From Alistipes sp. CAG:514 (GTDB taxonomy: Bacteria > Bacteroidota > Bacteroidia > Bacteroidales > UBA932), in NCBI GenBank assembly GCA_000431015.1, contig HF986015.1:1-64000 (forward strand): a stretch of 64,000 nt of DNA, given 5' to 3'. Under the pieces are notes generated by a model. The model had not been told where the DNA came from and did no database searches. It worked only from the letters and a program-made list of their open reading frames with translations. The position numbers and the translations under genes were made by a program. Positions 1-10,107 of the stretch are shown piece by piece; position 1 is the stretch's first letter; every line of letters starts with the position of its first letter.

Positions 1-84
1 TGTTGTACTTCCTTCAGTCTTTTCAATGAACTTGTCTTGTGTTTCCGAGAGGCTGAACTTGCGTTCTGTTCTCGAAAGCGGGTG

Positions 85-115
85 CAAAGGTAGTACTTTT
101 TTCTTTCCCTCCAAA
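85..115 (-). promoter_or_regulatory. strong Bacteroidota-type promoter firing out of the left edge
   Basis: Read on the minus strand, TTTG (112-115), exactly 19 bp, then TACCTTTG (85-92). This is a full match to the known Bacteroidota -33/-7 consensus TTTG-N19-TAnnTTTG. Transcription would run leftward into about 75 bp of leader without an ORF. The leader has the look of an rRNA-operon or stable-RNA precursor, and the downstream gene lies outside the window. The promoter match is seen directly; the rRNA assignment is inference. Confidence 0.6.
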
Positions 116-216
116 CTTTTTCCTACATTTTTTCGATAATAGTTTTCAACAATCGAATGTTGAGATCGCTCCTAAACCGATGTAACCATCCGATAGCCGG
201 AGTGTTACATAATAAT

Positions 217-254
217 AAAAAAAATCGGCTACAGGATAGCCCTGAAAGCCGATT
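217..254 (-). terminator. rho-independent terminator of the permease gene
   Basis: On the minus strand an 8-bp stem (AATCGGCT 223-230 with AGCCGATT 247-254, complementary) is followed by a run of eight T. It sits 22 bp after the stop codon of the permease gene and closes the ribokinase-permease transcript. Confidence 0.8.
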
Positions 255-275
255 ATCTAAAAGTCAGTTGGAAAA

Positions 276-1301
276 CTACATTCCGGCGGCGACAATCATG
301 CCAAGTCCGGCAAGGAAGAAACAGAACATCAAGCCGAGAAGAGTGTACACTGTCTTGTTGGATCCCTTGAATTCCTTCCAGACAAACACTCCCCAAATGG
401 CGGCGACCATAGGCGCGCCCTGACCGAGAGCGTAGGAGACGGAAGCGCCAGCCTTTCCGGCGGTGATGTAGCTGAGAGCCGTACCAAGGCACCAGATGCA
501 ACCGCCGAGCATGCCGACGAGGTGGGTCTTGGAGTTGCCTTTGAAATATTCACTCATCTTGACAGGCTCTCCCTGGAATGGCCATTTCATGAATATAGGG
601 CCGAACACGAAGTGGCTCACAAGCACGGAAAGGCTGAACAGCACGATGGCGGTGTAAGGGCCGACCTTGCCAGGCTCCATATTCGCGAAATCCTTAAGGT
701 CCATCGCCTTCATCACGAATGATGAGAAGAACGACATCACGACACCGGCCACAACCGCGAGGATGATGCCTTTGCGCTGGTCCGCCTTGCTGATCTGCGC
801 GTTGCCGGCCTTTTTGCCGGAAGCGGCGCCATTGAGAATGACGGCCACCACAACAAGGGCCACACCGATGGCAAGAAGAGTAAGATTGCTCTTCAGCGCG
901 CCCTGAGCCACCTCAACACGGAGATTGTTGATGACACCAAGCACCAGCGCGAGGCCGCAGCCTACAGGGAACGCTACTGACATGCCGGCGATCGAAGTGG
1001 AAGCGCTGAGGCAGATGTTGGAAAGATTGAATATGACACCACCTATGATGATGCTCCAGATCGCGGCTGAGTCAGCCTGCGCGATGTCTTTCAGGAACGG
1101 ACGGCCTTCCGGACCGAATGAGCCAAGGGTAAGAGCCAAAAGCAGGGAGAACACGACCATTCCGATCACATAGTCCCAATAGAAGAGTTCATACCTCCAA
1201 CTCTTGGCGGCGAGCTTCTGCGTGTTACCCCAGGAACCCCAACAAAGCATGATGATAAAGCAGAAGAAGACTGCCAGACCATAACTGTTTACGATAAACA
1301 T
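276..1301 (-). CDS. RhaT/GRP-type sugar permease, probable ribose transporter
   Basis: A 341-residue, very hydrophobic protein with about ten predicted membrane helices and the organisation of the drug/metabolite transporter superfamily, closest to L-rhamnose/glucose-ribose porters. The N-terminus runs straight into a first helix and is followed by the small conserved stretch CWGSWGNTQKL. It is the second gene of a two-gene transcript, 38 bp after ribokinase, and a terminator follows. In Bacteroides ribose-use loci a RhaT-like permease (RbsP) is linked to ribokinases, so ribose is the best substrate guess. Rhamnose or another pentose cannot be excluded. Family assignment is from residue pattern; substrate is inference from the neighbour. 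Confidence 0.8.
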   Translation of the reverse strand: MFIVNSYGLAVFFCFIIMLCWGSWGNTQKLAAKSWRYELFYWDYVIGMVVFSLLLALTLGSFGPEGRPFLKDIAQADSAAIWSIIIGGVIFNLSNICLSASTSIAGMSVAFPVGCGLALVLGVINNLRVEVAQGALKSNLTLLAIGVALVVVAVILNGAASGKKAGNAQISKADQRKGIILAVVAGVVMSFFSSFVMKAMDLKDFANMEPGKVGPYTAIVLFSLSVLVSHFVFGPIFMKWPFQGEPVKMSEYFKGNSKTHLVGMLGGCIWCLGTALSYITAGKAGASVSYALGQGAPMVAAIWGVFVWKEFKGSNKTVYTLLGLMFCFFLAGLGMIVAAGM

Positions 1302-1339
1302 AATAATAAGTAAAATTAAAAATTGAACATATTCATGGA

Positions 1340-2251
1340 TTATTGAGCGATGAAGGCTTCCGCCTCAGCCCTTGTCGGGATGGCTGTCTGCGCTCCCATC
1401 TTTGTCACCGAAAGCGCGGACACCGCCGACGCGAACTCGGCGGCCTCCTTGAGGGACTTGCCTTCCGACAAGGCGACACAGATGGAACCGCAGTAGGTGT
1501 CACCTGCTCCGGTGGTATCAACCGCCTTGACCTTGCGTGCCTGCACGAACTGAGGATCGCCTCCGTCCAGAATAAGTGAGCCCTTGCTTCCCATCGTCAC
1601 GATCATGTTCCCGACACCCTTGTCAAAAAGGACGCGGGCCGCGGCCGCGGCGGATTCCTTGTCAACGACAGGCATGCCGGAGAATGAGGCGAGCTCGGTC
1701 TCGTTCGGAATGAACAGTGAGATGTACTTGAATATCTCTTCCGGCAGCTCGGCGTACGGAGCGGGATTCAGCACCACGAAGGCTCCTGCCTCGTGGGCGA
1801 TCCTCGCGGCCTGGAGGACAGCAGGCACCGGAATCTCCAGCTGCATAAGCAGGACATCACACGACCTGAGAGCCTCCTCCGATGCCTTGATGTCGGCATC
1901 TGTGAAATCCAGATTGGCTCCGGATGCCACGACGATACAGTTCTCCGCGTCATTATCGACTGTGATCAAGGCAACGCCAGACGGCTTGTCCGAGCGTATG
2001 ATTCCGCTGACATCTATGCCTTCAGCCTCGTAGTGTTTGATGGAATTGTCTCCGAAAACATCGTTTCCAACCTTACAGATAAAAGAGACATCTCCACCGA
2101 CTCTCTTGGCGGCGACTGCCTGATTGGCGCCCTTACCTCCGGCGCTCATGGTGAAGACTCCGCCAAGGACTGTCTCGCCGGGAGCCGGCAACGTCGGGGT
2201 CTTGACTGTCATGTCAGTGTTGCTGCTGCCTAAAATCAGTATTTTTTTCAT
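1340..2251 (-). CDS. rbsK: ribokinase
   Basis: PfkB-family sugar kinase, 303 residues from the internal ATG at 2251 (the reading frame is open to an ATG at 2275, adding eight residues, but the family N-terminus begins MKKILILGSSN). It phosphorylates ribose to ribose-5-phosphate with ATP. Visible signatures: the first PfkB motif AGGKGANQA near residue 40, and the anion-hole/catalytic motif DTTGAGDTYCG near residue 250 with the catalytic Asp in GAGD. It is the first gene of an operon with a downstream sugar permease. A TATCTTTG -7 box and a palindrome lie just upstream, suggesting repression in the absence of the sugar. Confidence 0.9.
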   Translation of the reverse strand: MKKILILGSSNTDMTVKTPTLPAPGETVLGGVFTMSAGGKGANQAVAAKRVGGDVSFICKVGNDVFGDNSIKHYEAEGIDVSGIIRSDKPSGVALITVDNDAENCIVVASGANLDFTDADIKASEEALRSCDVLLMQLEIPVPAVLQAARIAHEAGAFVVLNPAPYAELPEEIFKYISLFIPNETELASFSGMPVVDKESAAAAARVLFDKGVGNMIVTMGSKGSLILDGGDPQFVQARKVKAVDTTGAGDTYCGSICVALSEGKSLKEAAEFASAVSALSVTKMGAQTAIPTRAEAEAFIAQ

Positions 2252-2291
2252 TTTCGCTGTTAAATAATTATTCATTGGTTACAAATCCAGT

Positions 2292-2332
2292 GCTAAAACG
2301 TTAGCGCAAAGTTTTACCAAAGGTCAAAGATA
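2292..2332 (-). promoter_or_regulatory. ribokinase promoter with repressor-like palindrome
   Basis: Minus strand: -7 box TATCTTTG at 2325-2332. Downstream, over the expected start of transcription, lies the inverted repeat GCTAA-AACG-TTAGC (2292-2305). Position and form suit a LacI-type operator blocking early transcription. No clear TTTG is seen at -33. No regulator gene is visible in the window. Confidence 0.5.
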
Positions 2333-2371
2333 AATAAAAAACGGAAAAGTTCTATTATACCAAGGCACATT

Positions 2372-2420
2372 TTACACAAAAAAATAAGCGGGAGCCACCA
2401 CTTGGATGGCTCCCGCTTAT
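2372..2420 (-). terminator. terminator of groES-groEL
   Basis: Perfect 14-bp stem (2384-2397 with 2407-2420) and 9-nt loop. On the minus strand it is followed by seven T. It lies directly after the groEL stop codon. Confidence 0.9.
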
Positions 2421-2443
2421 TTAAAAAACCTGATAATCCCGGA

Positions 2444-4078
<1,635 letters not shown>

Positions 4079-4084
4079 CTAAAA

Positions 4085-4351
4085 TTACAGAATAGCCAGA
4101 ATGTCTGACTGCTTTACAATAAGATATTTCTTTCCTTCAACCGTAACCTCGGTGCCGGCGTACTTGCCATAGAGAACCTCGTCACCAACCTTAACCTCCA
4201 TAGGTTCGTCCTTCTTTCCGGGACCGACGGCGATCACCTTGCCCTCCTGAGGTTTTTCTTTTGCTGTGTCAGGAATATAAAGACCTGAAGCTGTCTTTGT
4301 CTCAGCCTCCTTAGGCTCTACCAAGACTCTGTCTGCCAATGGTTTAATCAT
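4085..4351 (-). CDS. groS: co-chaperonin GroES (10 kDa subunit)
   Basis: Heptameric lid of the GroEL chamber. From the internal ATG at 4351 the protein is 88 residues and begins [13 protein letters not shown], the family N-terminus. The frame is open seven codons further up (4372) but that extension is not part of the family. The mobile-loop region ([15 protein letters not shown]) and the C-terminal [11 protein letters not shown] are intact. First gene of the groES-groEL operon; its roughly 135-nt leader contains a GC-rich hairpin and a TGACAA palindrome. Confidence 0.95.
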   Translation of the reverse strand: MIKPLADRVLVEPKEAETKTASGLYIPDTAKEKPQEGKVIAVGPGKKDEPMEVKVGDEVLYGKYAGTEVTVEGKKYLIVKQSDILAIL

Positions 4352-4384
4352 GATATTAATGTTTTTAATCAATTTTTACACTCC

Positions 4385-4500
4385 TCTCCGGAATCCCGGA
4401 GACACCCATCCAAAATCAAAGGATGTGCCATCGGCGCCGAGGCTGACAATTTGTCACGAAAGTTGAATTTATGTCACTACTTTATCGATATACAAAAATA
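4385..4500 (-). promoter_or_regulatory. groES-groEL promoter and leader elements
   Basis: Minus strand: a -7-like TATTTTTG at 4493-4500, then a near-perfect palindrome TGACAA-T-TTGTCA at 4444-4456, with a second TGTCAC half-site about 20 bp away. A 7-bp hairpin TCTCCGG/CCGGAGA with 4-nt loop lies at 4385-4402 in the leader. No CIRCE element (TTAGCACTC-N9-GAGTGCTAA) is present. The palindrome lies between divergent genes, so it could equally serve the gene to the right. Confidence 0.4.
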
Positions 4501-4563
4501 TATTCTTATATTTGACATTATGGGTGCAGGAAGACAAACCTATCTTGCTATATTAATAAAGGT

Positions 4564-7500
4564 ATGAACACAATATTCTCTACAAAAAAGATCCTAGCCG
4601 TACTTGCAGCAGCTACACTTATCTGCGCGGCGCCTTCATGCAGCCGTTTCGGCAAGAGCAAAGGCCAAAGTACCGAATTCGCGACTTTCATCAAAGCCTA
4701 CACCGGCGGCGTCATCACAGACAAGTCGACCATCAGGGTGGAACTGGCGTCCGACATCGCTGACGCCACACCGGGAGCCGACCTGAAAGACGGGATCCTC
4801 ACTTTCACGCCTTCCGTAAAAGGTACTTCCAGATGGCTGTCGCACAGCACGATCGAATTCATCCCGGAAGCCGGAGCGCTGAAGCCTGGCCAGGCCTACA
4901 CCGGAAAGCTGCGTCTGGACAGAATCCAGAAAGTCGGCGACAGGAAGTTCAAGAAGTTCACTTTCAGATTCCTGGTCGCGATCAAGGAGGCTGTGCTCTC
5001 GATGAGCGAGATGACCATCACGGCGGCGTCCCCGGACAAGGCCAGCATCGAAGGCAGAATCTCTCTGACAGAGGAGCTTCCGCTCGAAAAAGTCCAGAAG
5101 ATGATTGAATATGACTACCCGGACAAGAGCGCGGAGATCAATGTCACGGCAGGCACGGCTCCCCTGGGCTATCACTTCGAGATAATCGGACTCCCGAGAG
5201 GGGCAAAGGACAGGACACTTAAAGTACACCTCAAACCAGGGGACACAGGATTCGTGACAGATTCTAAGCTGGAGATCACGATTCCGGCCATGAATGATTT
5301 CAAGGTTCTCAGCGCGGAAATGGTCGAGGCCAGCGATCCTTACATTGACATCTACTTCACAGAGGCGTTGGACGACGTTTCTGACAACTCAGGCCTGTTC
5401 ACACTGAATGGTGTTGGACGCAGCTACGTCCAGTCGGAGAACGCCCATGTCAAAATCTTCTATGACAATCCGGAGGACGGCCCGATCAGACTCACGGTCT
5501 CCAATGCGGTCAAAAGCCATGACGGAGCAAGGCTCGGCCAGGATTATTCAAAGTCTTTCTCGGCCACAGAGGACAAGCCGGCCGTGGAGATTCCGATCAC
5601 CGGGAACATATTGCCGGACTCCAAGGAGCTGATCCTCCCGTTCAGAGCCGTCAATCTCAACGCGGTGGACATCAGAGTAATACAAATCTACGAAGACAAT
5701 GTCCTCACGTTCCTGCAGGAAAACAGCATCTCTGGCGACAACTCTCTGCGACGCTGCGGAAGACTTGTCTACAAAAGGTGCATGCGACTGGACTCGGATC
5801 CTTCAAAGGATCTGCACAAATGGCAGGACTACGCGGTGGATCTTTCCGGGCTGTTCAGGCAAGAGCCTGGAGCGATCTACCGTATAAAGCTGTCATTCAA
5901 GCAGGAATATTCACTCTACGGCAAGAAGGATTCCTTCAAGGGAGGCATGCCGTCCAACAAGATGGTCAACATCTCCTCCGAGGGTATCACTGAGGAGGAT
6001 GACGCTGAATGGGACAAGCCATACCCTTACTACTACGAGAGCCTCTTCGACTGGGACAAGTACAATTGGGAAGACAGGGACAACCCTATGAAGCCTTCGT
6101 ACTACATGTCATCCGAAAGATTCCCGGACATCAATCTTCTCACTTCCAATCTCGGCGTGATCGCCAAGTACTCCGGAAGGGACAGGATCTGGGTCAGCGT
6201 GAGCGACATCATCTCCACGGATCCGGTGTTCAACGCCGAACTCTACGTCTACAGCTACCAGCTGAAGGAGATCGGCTATGCCAAGACCGGGACTGACGGA
6301 ATGGCAGAGATCTCACTCTCGGGAAAGCCATTCGTGATTGTCGCCAAGAGGGGCGAATCGACAAGCTACCTTAAGGTGACGGAAGGTGACCAGAATTCCC
6401 TTAGCCGTTTCGATGTCGGAGGAAAGACACTGGAAAAGGGTCTCAAGGCCTTCATCTATGGGGAACGCGGTGTCTGGAGGCCGGGAGACACCCTGCATGT
6501 CACCTTGATCCTTGAGGACAGGGAGAACACCATCCCGGACACCCATCCGACCATCATGGAGCTTTACACCCCGACAGGACAGTTCTACACGAAACAGATC
6601 AACAGCAGCGGCAAGAACGGATTCTACGCCTTCACGATCCAGACCAAGCCGGATGATCCGACCGGGACATGGCATGCCTACTTCTCGATCGGAGGAGCGA
6701 CATTCCATAAAGCGCTGATGGTCGAAAGCATCAAACCTAACAGATTAAAAATCAACCTTGAACTAAAAGATAATGTCATCGACGGAGGTCGTTCGGTACC
6801 GATGGGGGTATCGTCCAACTGGCTCACCGGCCCTCCGGCATCCGGTCTGTCGGCGAGTGTAAGCATGACGCTGAGGAGCGGTTCCTCGACCTTCAAAGGA
6901 TTCGAAGGCTACTCTTTCTCCTGCCCGCTGTCGGATTTCACGACAAGCGAGCATCAACTGTTCAGCACAAGGCTTGACTTCAACGGGCAGGCAAACGTGA
7001 ACGTCAGCATGCCTACGGCCAACTATGCTCCCGGAATGCTGCGCGCCGACATCCTGACCACCGTCGAGGAACAAGGCGGCGATGTCAGCTTCAACACAAT
7101 GACGGTTCCGTTCTCGCCATATTCCGCCTACGTCGGAGTAAGGCTGCCGAGAGAGGACAAAGGAATGTACCTTGAGACCGACAAGGACTACAAGGTTGAC
7201 GTTGCCGTTGTGGACAAAAACGGCAACAGGCTTTCCGGACGCAATCTGAAGTACACGGTCTACAAGATGAAATGGAGCTGGTGGTGGGAGACACGCGACG
7301 AGAGCCTCTACACCTACATGAACAGTCCGTCCGCCGACATCATCTCTTCCGGCACGATCAAATCCGGACACGGGGACAGCACCATTCCGCTCAGAGTTGA
7401 CTACCCGGATTGGGGACGGTACCTCGTGCTGGTCACCGACACGGGAAGCGGCCACACATCGGGAGGCATAGTCTACATTGACTGGCCATCGTACAGAGGA

Positions 7501-10104
7501 AGATCCTCGAAGACAGATCCTGACGCCCTGACAATGCTGTCTTTCTCCACCGACAAGGAATCCTACAATGTCGGAGAGAACGCCACCGTGTACATTCCTG
7601 CCGTGTCCAAAGGACAGGCGCTCGTCTCCCTTGAGAACTCAAGAAAAGTCATCTCAAGGAAATGGGTGAAGGTCTCCGGCGAGGACGACGCGACATATTC
7701 ATTCAAGATCACGCCTGAGATGGCGCCTAACTTCTATGTGCATGTCACTCTGATCCAGCCACACGAGAGAGGCGACAACGATCTCCCTATCAGGCTCTAC
7801 GGCGTGCGCCCTATCCTGGTCAACGACAAGGCTTCCCATCTTGAGCCTGTCATCAACATGCCTGATGTACTGCGCCCTGAGGAGGAATTCACGGTCAAGG
7901 TCAAGGAGAAGAACGGCAAGCCGATGACCTACACGCTGGCGGTTGTGGACGAAGGACTGCTTGACATAACGGGCTACAAGACCCCGGATCCGTGGAACGC
8001 CATGTACGCTCGGGAAGCCCTTGGTGTCAGCACCTGGGATCTGTATGACGATGTCATAGGAGCCTACAGCGGAAGGTTCTCGCCGATGTTCAGCATCGGA
8101 GGTGACGAGAGCATGATTGTGGGAGCCAAAAAGGACAACAGGTTCAACGCTGTCGTGAGATACATCGGTCCGTTCTCGCTTCAAAGCGGCACAGCCACAC
8201 ACAAGATCAAGCTTCCTATGTACGTAGGCAGCGTGAAGGTGATGCTTGTGGCCGGTCGCTCCGGAGCCTACGGCAACGCGGAAAAGACCGTCACGGTAAG
8301 ATCGCCGCTTATGGTTCTGCCGACTCTTCCAAGAGTCCTCGGCACAGGTGAGAAAGTCTCTATGCCGGTCAACGTCTTCGCGCTTGAGAACGAGGTGAAG
8401 GACGCCGAGGTCACTGTGACCGTTGACGGACCGCTGAGAATCAACGGCGATTCCAGGGCGGTTGTCACGTTCAGCGAGCCTGGGGACAAACTGGTCAGAT
8501 TCAACCTTGAGGCGACCGGAACCGGTGTCGCGACCGTCAACATCACCGCGGCCTCCAAAGGCCACAAGGCCAAGGACAGGATCACTATCCAAGTAAGGAC
8601 ACCGAATCCTCCGATCGTCTCCGTGGAAAGGGCTGTCATCCCGAAGGACGGGACTAAACATTTCGGGTTCAAGCCGTTCACTTCCGGCGACGAGCAATGG
8701 GCGACCTTGGAATTCACCGGATTCCCGGCTGTGGACTGCGGAGGTATATTCACATTCCTCAAGGGCTACGACTACAGCTGCACCGAGCAGATCGCATCCA
8801 GAGGAATAAGTCTGCTGGCGATCAAGGACATGCTTCCTGAGGACAAGCGGCAGGAAATCGACAAGATGATCCCTGAGCTGCTCCAGTCTCTCTACCAGAG
8901 ACAGTTGGGCGGCGGCGGATTCACCTACTGGCCGGGAGGTACCGACGCGAACGGCTGGGTAAGCTCGATGGCGGGACAGTTCATGATAGCCGCTCTCGAG
9001 AATGGATTCTCTGTCAGCAAAGGCGTACTTGCCAGTTGGTCCAGATTCCAGAAGAAGAACGTGCAGGACTACCGCAACACCACGAACACAGCGCTTGGCG
9101 ACCTTGAGCAGGCCTACAGGCTCTACACGCTGGCTCTAAACGGCGAGGCGGAGAGCGGAGCCATGAACAGGCTCAAGGAAAGCGAGAGCCTCTCCACGCA
9201 GGCTGCATGGATGCTTGCCTCGACCTATGCCATCACCGGCAAGAAAACCCTGGCCAAAGAGATCATTGAAGGTCTGAGGACAGACTTCTCTGAATATGCC
9301 CAGGCCAACAGTACATTCGGCTCGCCGGTCAGGGACAAGGCCATCGCCATTGAGTCCATGGTCCTTACCGACGCCATACCGGAAGCCATGGATGTCGCCC
9401 AGGAAGTCGCCGACGCGATCTCCGGAGGTTGGTACTCGACGCAGGAACTGGCCTTCACGACCAACGCGCTGAAGAAACTGGCGGCTAAAGTCGGCTCAGA
9501 CAACATCGCCGCCGAAGTCCGTCAAGGTGACAAGACCGCCAGCGTAAAGAGTGCCAAGTCCATAGGGATGGCTACCGTGGACACCGAATGCGGCAGCATC
9601 GACATCACCAACAAGATGAACGGCCTGCTCTACGCCACATTGGTGACATCCGTGATTCCTGAGCCAGGAAGCAGGGTGGAGGCGAGATCCAACGGGCTTA
9701 GCCTGAGCGTGGCCTACAGCTCGCTTTCCGGCAAGACACTGACACCTGAGAAGATCCAGCAAGGAACCGACTTCAATGTCACCATCACGGTAGGCAACAC
9801 CAGCGGAGCCAAAGACTACACAAACCTGGCTCTTACAGAGGCGATTCCATCCGGATGGGAAATCATCAACGACAGGCTTCTCGGACAAGGAGCCTCAAAG
9901 GCCTCGTTCACCTACAAAGACATCAGGGACGACCGTGTGATCTGGTTCTTCGACCTTCCGAAGGGTTCAAGCAAGACTTTCAGGATGAAGATGCATGCAT
10001 CCTACCTTGGCGAGTTCACCCTTCCGGCGATAAAATGCGAGGCGATGTACGATCCGCACATTGTCGCCAACACCGCCTCAAGCACGGCGAAAGTCACTGA
10101 ATAG
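4564..10104 (+). CDS. alpha-2-macroglobulin family lipoprotein (YfaS-like)
   Basis: An 1846-residue secreted protease trap. Bacterial alpha-2-macroglobulins sit in the periplasm, are cut in a bait region by invading proteases and capture them through an internal thioester. N-terminal signal with a probable lipidated Cys26 (APSC). A series of macroglobulin Ig-like domains fills about residues 40-1300. The thioester motif CTEQ (Cys at residue 1406) lies in the thioester domain, followed by an alpha-toroid (QRQLGGGGFTYWPGG) and a C-terminal beta-sandwich ending near 1846. The stop is 3 bp before pbpC, the classical partner that repairs peptidoglycan after attack. A functional link is established for the pair in Proteobacteria; here it is inferred from adjacency. 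Confidence 0.93.
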   Translation: MNTIFSTKKILAVLAAATLICAAPSCSRFGKSKGQSTEFATFIKAYTGGVITDKSTIRVELASDIADATPGADLKDGILTFTPSVKGTSRWLSHSTIEFIPEAGALKPGQAYTGKLRLDRIQKVGDRKFKKFTFRFLVAIKEAVLSMSEMTITAASPDKASIEGRISLTEELPLEKVQKMIEYDYPDKSAEINVTAGTAPLGYHFEIIGLPRGAKDRTLKVHLKPGDTGFVTDSKLEITIPAMNDFKVLSAEMVEASDPYIDIYFTEALDDVSDNSGLFTLNGVGRSYVQSENAHVKIFYDNPEDGPIRLTVSNAVKSHDGARLGQDYSKSFSATEDKPAVEIPITGNILPDSKELILPFRAVNLNAVDIRVIQIYEDNVLTFLQENSISGDNSLRRCGRLVYKRCMRLDSDPSKDLHKWQDYAVDLSGLFRQEPGAIYRIKLSFKQEYSLYGKKDSFKGGMPSNKMVNISSEGITEEDDAEWDKPYPYYYESLFDWDKYNWEDRDNPMKPSYYMSSERFPDINLLTSNLGVIAKYSGRDRIWVSVSDIISTDPVFNAELYVYSYQLKEIGYAKTGTDGMAEISLSGKPFVIVAKRGESTSYLKVTEGDQNSLSRFDVGGKTLEKGLKAFIYGERGVWRPGDTLHVTLILEDRENTIPDTHPTIMELYTPTGQFYTKQINSSGKNGFYAFTIQTKPDDPTGTWHAYFSIGGATFHKALMVESIKPNRLKINLELKDNVIDGGRSVPMGVSSNWLTGPPASGLSASVSMTLRSGSSTFKGFEGYSFSCPLSDFTTSEHQLFSTRLDFNGQANVNVSMPTANYAPGMLRADILTTVEEQGGDVSFNTMTVPFSPYSAYVGVRLPREDKGMYLETDKDYKVDVAVVDKNGNRLSGRNLKYTVYKMKWSWWWETRDESLYTYMNSPSADIISSGTIKSGHGDSTIPLRVDYPDWGRYLVLVTDTGSGHTSGGIVYIDWPSYRGRSSKTDPDALTMLSFSTDKESYNVGENATVYIPAVSKGQALVSLENSRKVISRKWVKVSGEDDATYSFKITPEMAPNFYVHVTLIQPHERGDNDLPIRLYGVRPILVNDKASHLEPVINMPDVLRPEEEFTVKVKEKNGKPMTYTLAVVDEGLLDITGYKTPDPWNAMYAREALGVSTWDLYDDVIGAYSGRFSPMFSIGGDESMIVGAKKDNRFNAVVRYIGPFSLQSGTATHKIKLPMYVGSVKVMLVAGRSGAYGNAEKTVTVRSPLMVLPTLPRVLGTGEKVSMPVNVFALENEVKDAEVTVTVDGPLRINGDSRAVVTFSEPGDKLVRFNLEATGTGVATVNITAASKGHKAKDRITIQVRTPNPPIVSVERAVIPKDGTKHFGFKPFTSGDEQWATLEFTGFPAVDCGGIFTFLKGYDYSCTEQIASRGISLLAIKDMLPEDKRQEIDKMIPELLQSLYQRQLGGGGFTYWPGGTDANGWVSSMAGQFMIAALENGFSVSKGVLASWSRFQKKNVQDYRNTTNTALGDLEQAYRLYTLALNGEAESGAMNRLKESESLSTQAAWMLASTYAITGKKTLAKEIIEGLRTDFSEYAQANSTFGSPVRDKAIAIESMVLTDAIPEAMDVAQEVADAISGGWYSTQELAFTTNALKKLAAKVGSDNIAAEVRQGDKTASVKSAKSIGMATVDTECGSIDITNKMNGLLYATLVTSVIPEPGSRVEARSNGLSLSVAYSSLSGKTLTPEKIQQGTDFNVTITVGNTSGAKDYTNLALTEAIPSGWEIINDRLLGQGASKASFTYKDIRDDRVIWFFDLPKGSSKTFRMKMHASYLGEFTLPAIKCEAMYDPHIVANTASSTAKVTE

Positions 10105-10107
10105 GCC

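Noticed and set aside
4511..4548. TTTG...TATCTTG as promoter of the macroglobulin gene
   Set aside because: The spacer would be 26 bp and the -7 box lacks one T; not convincing.
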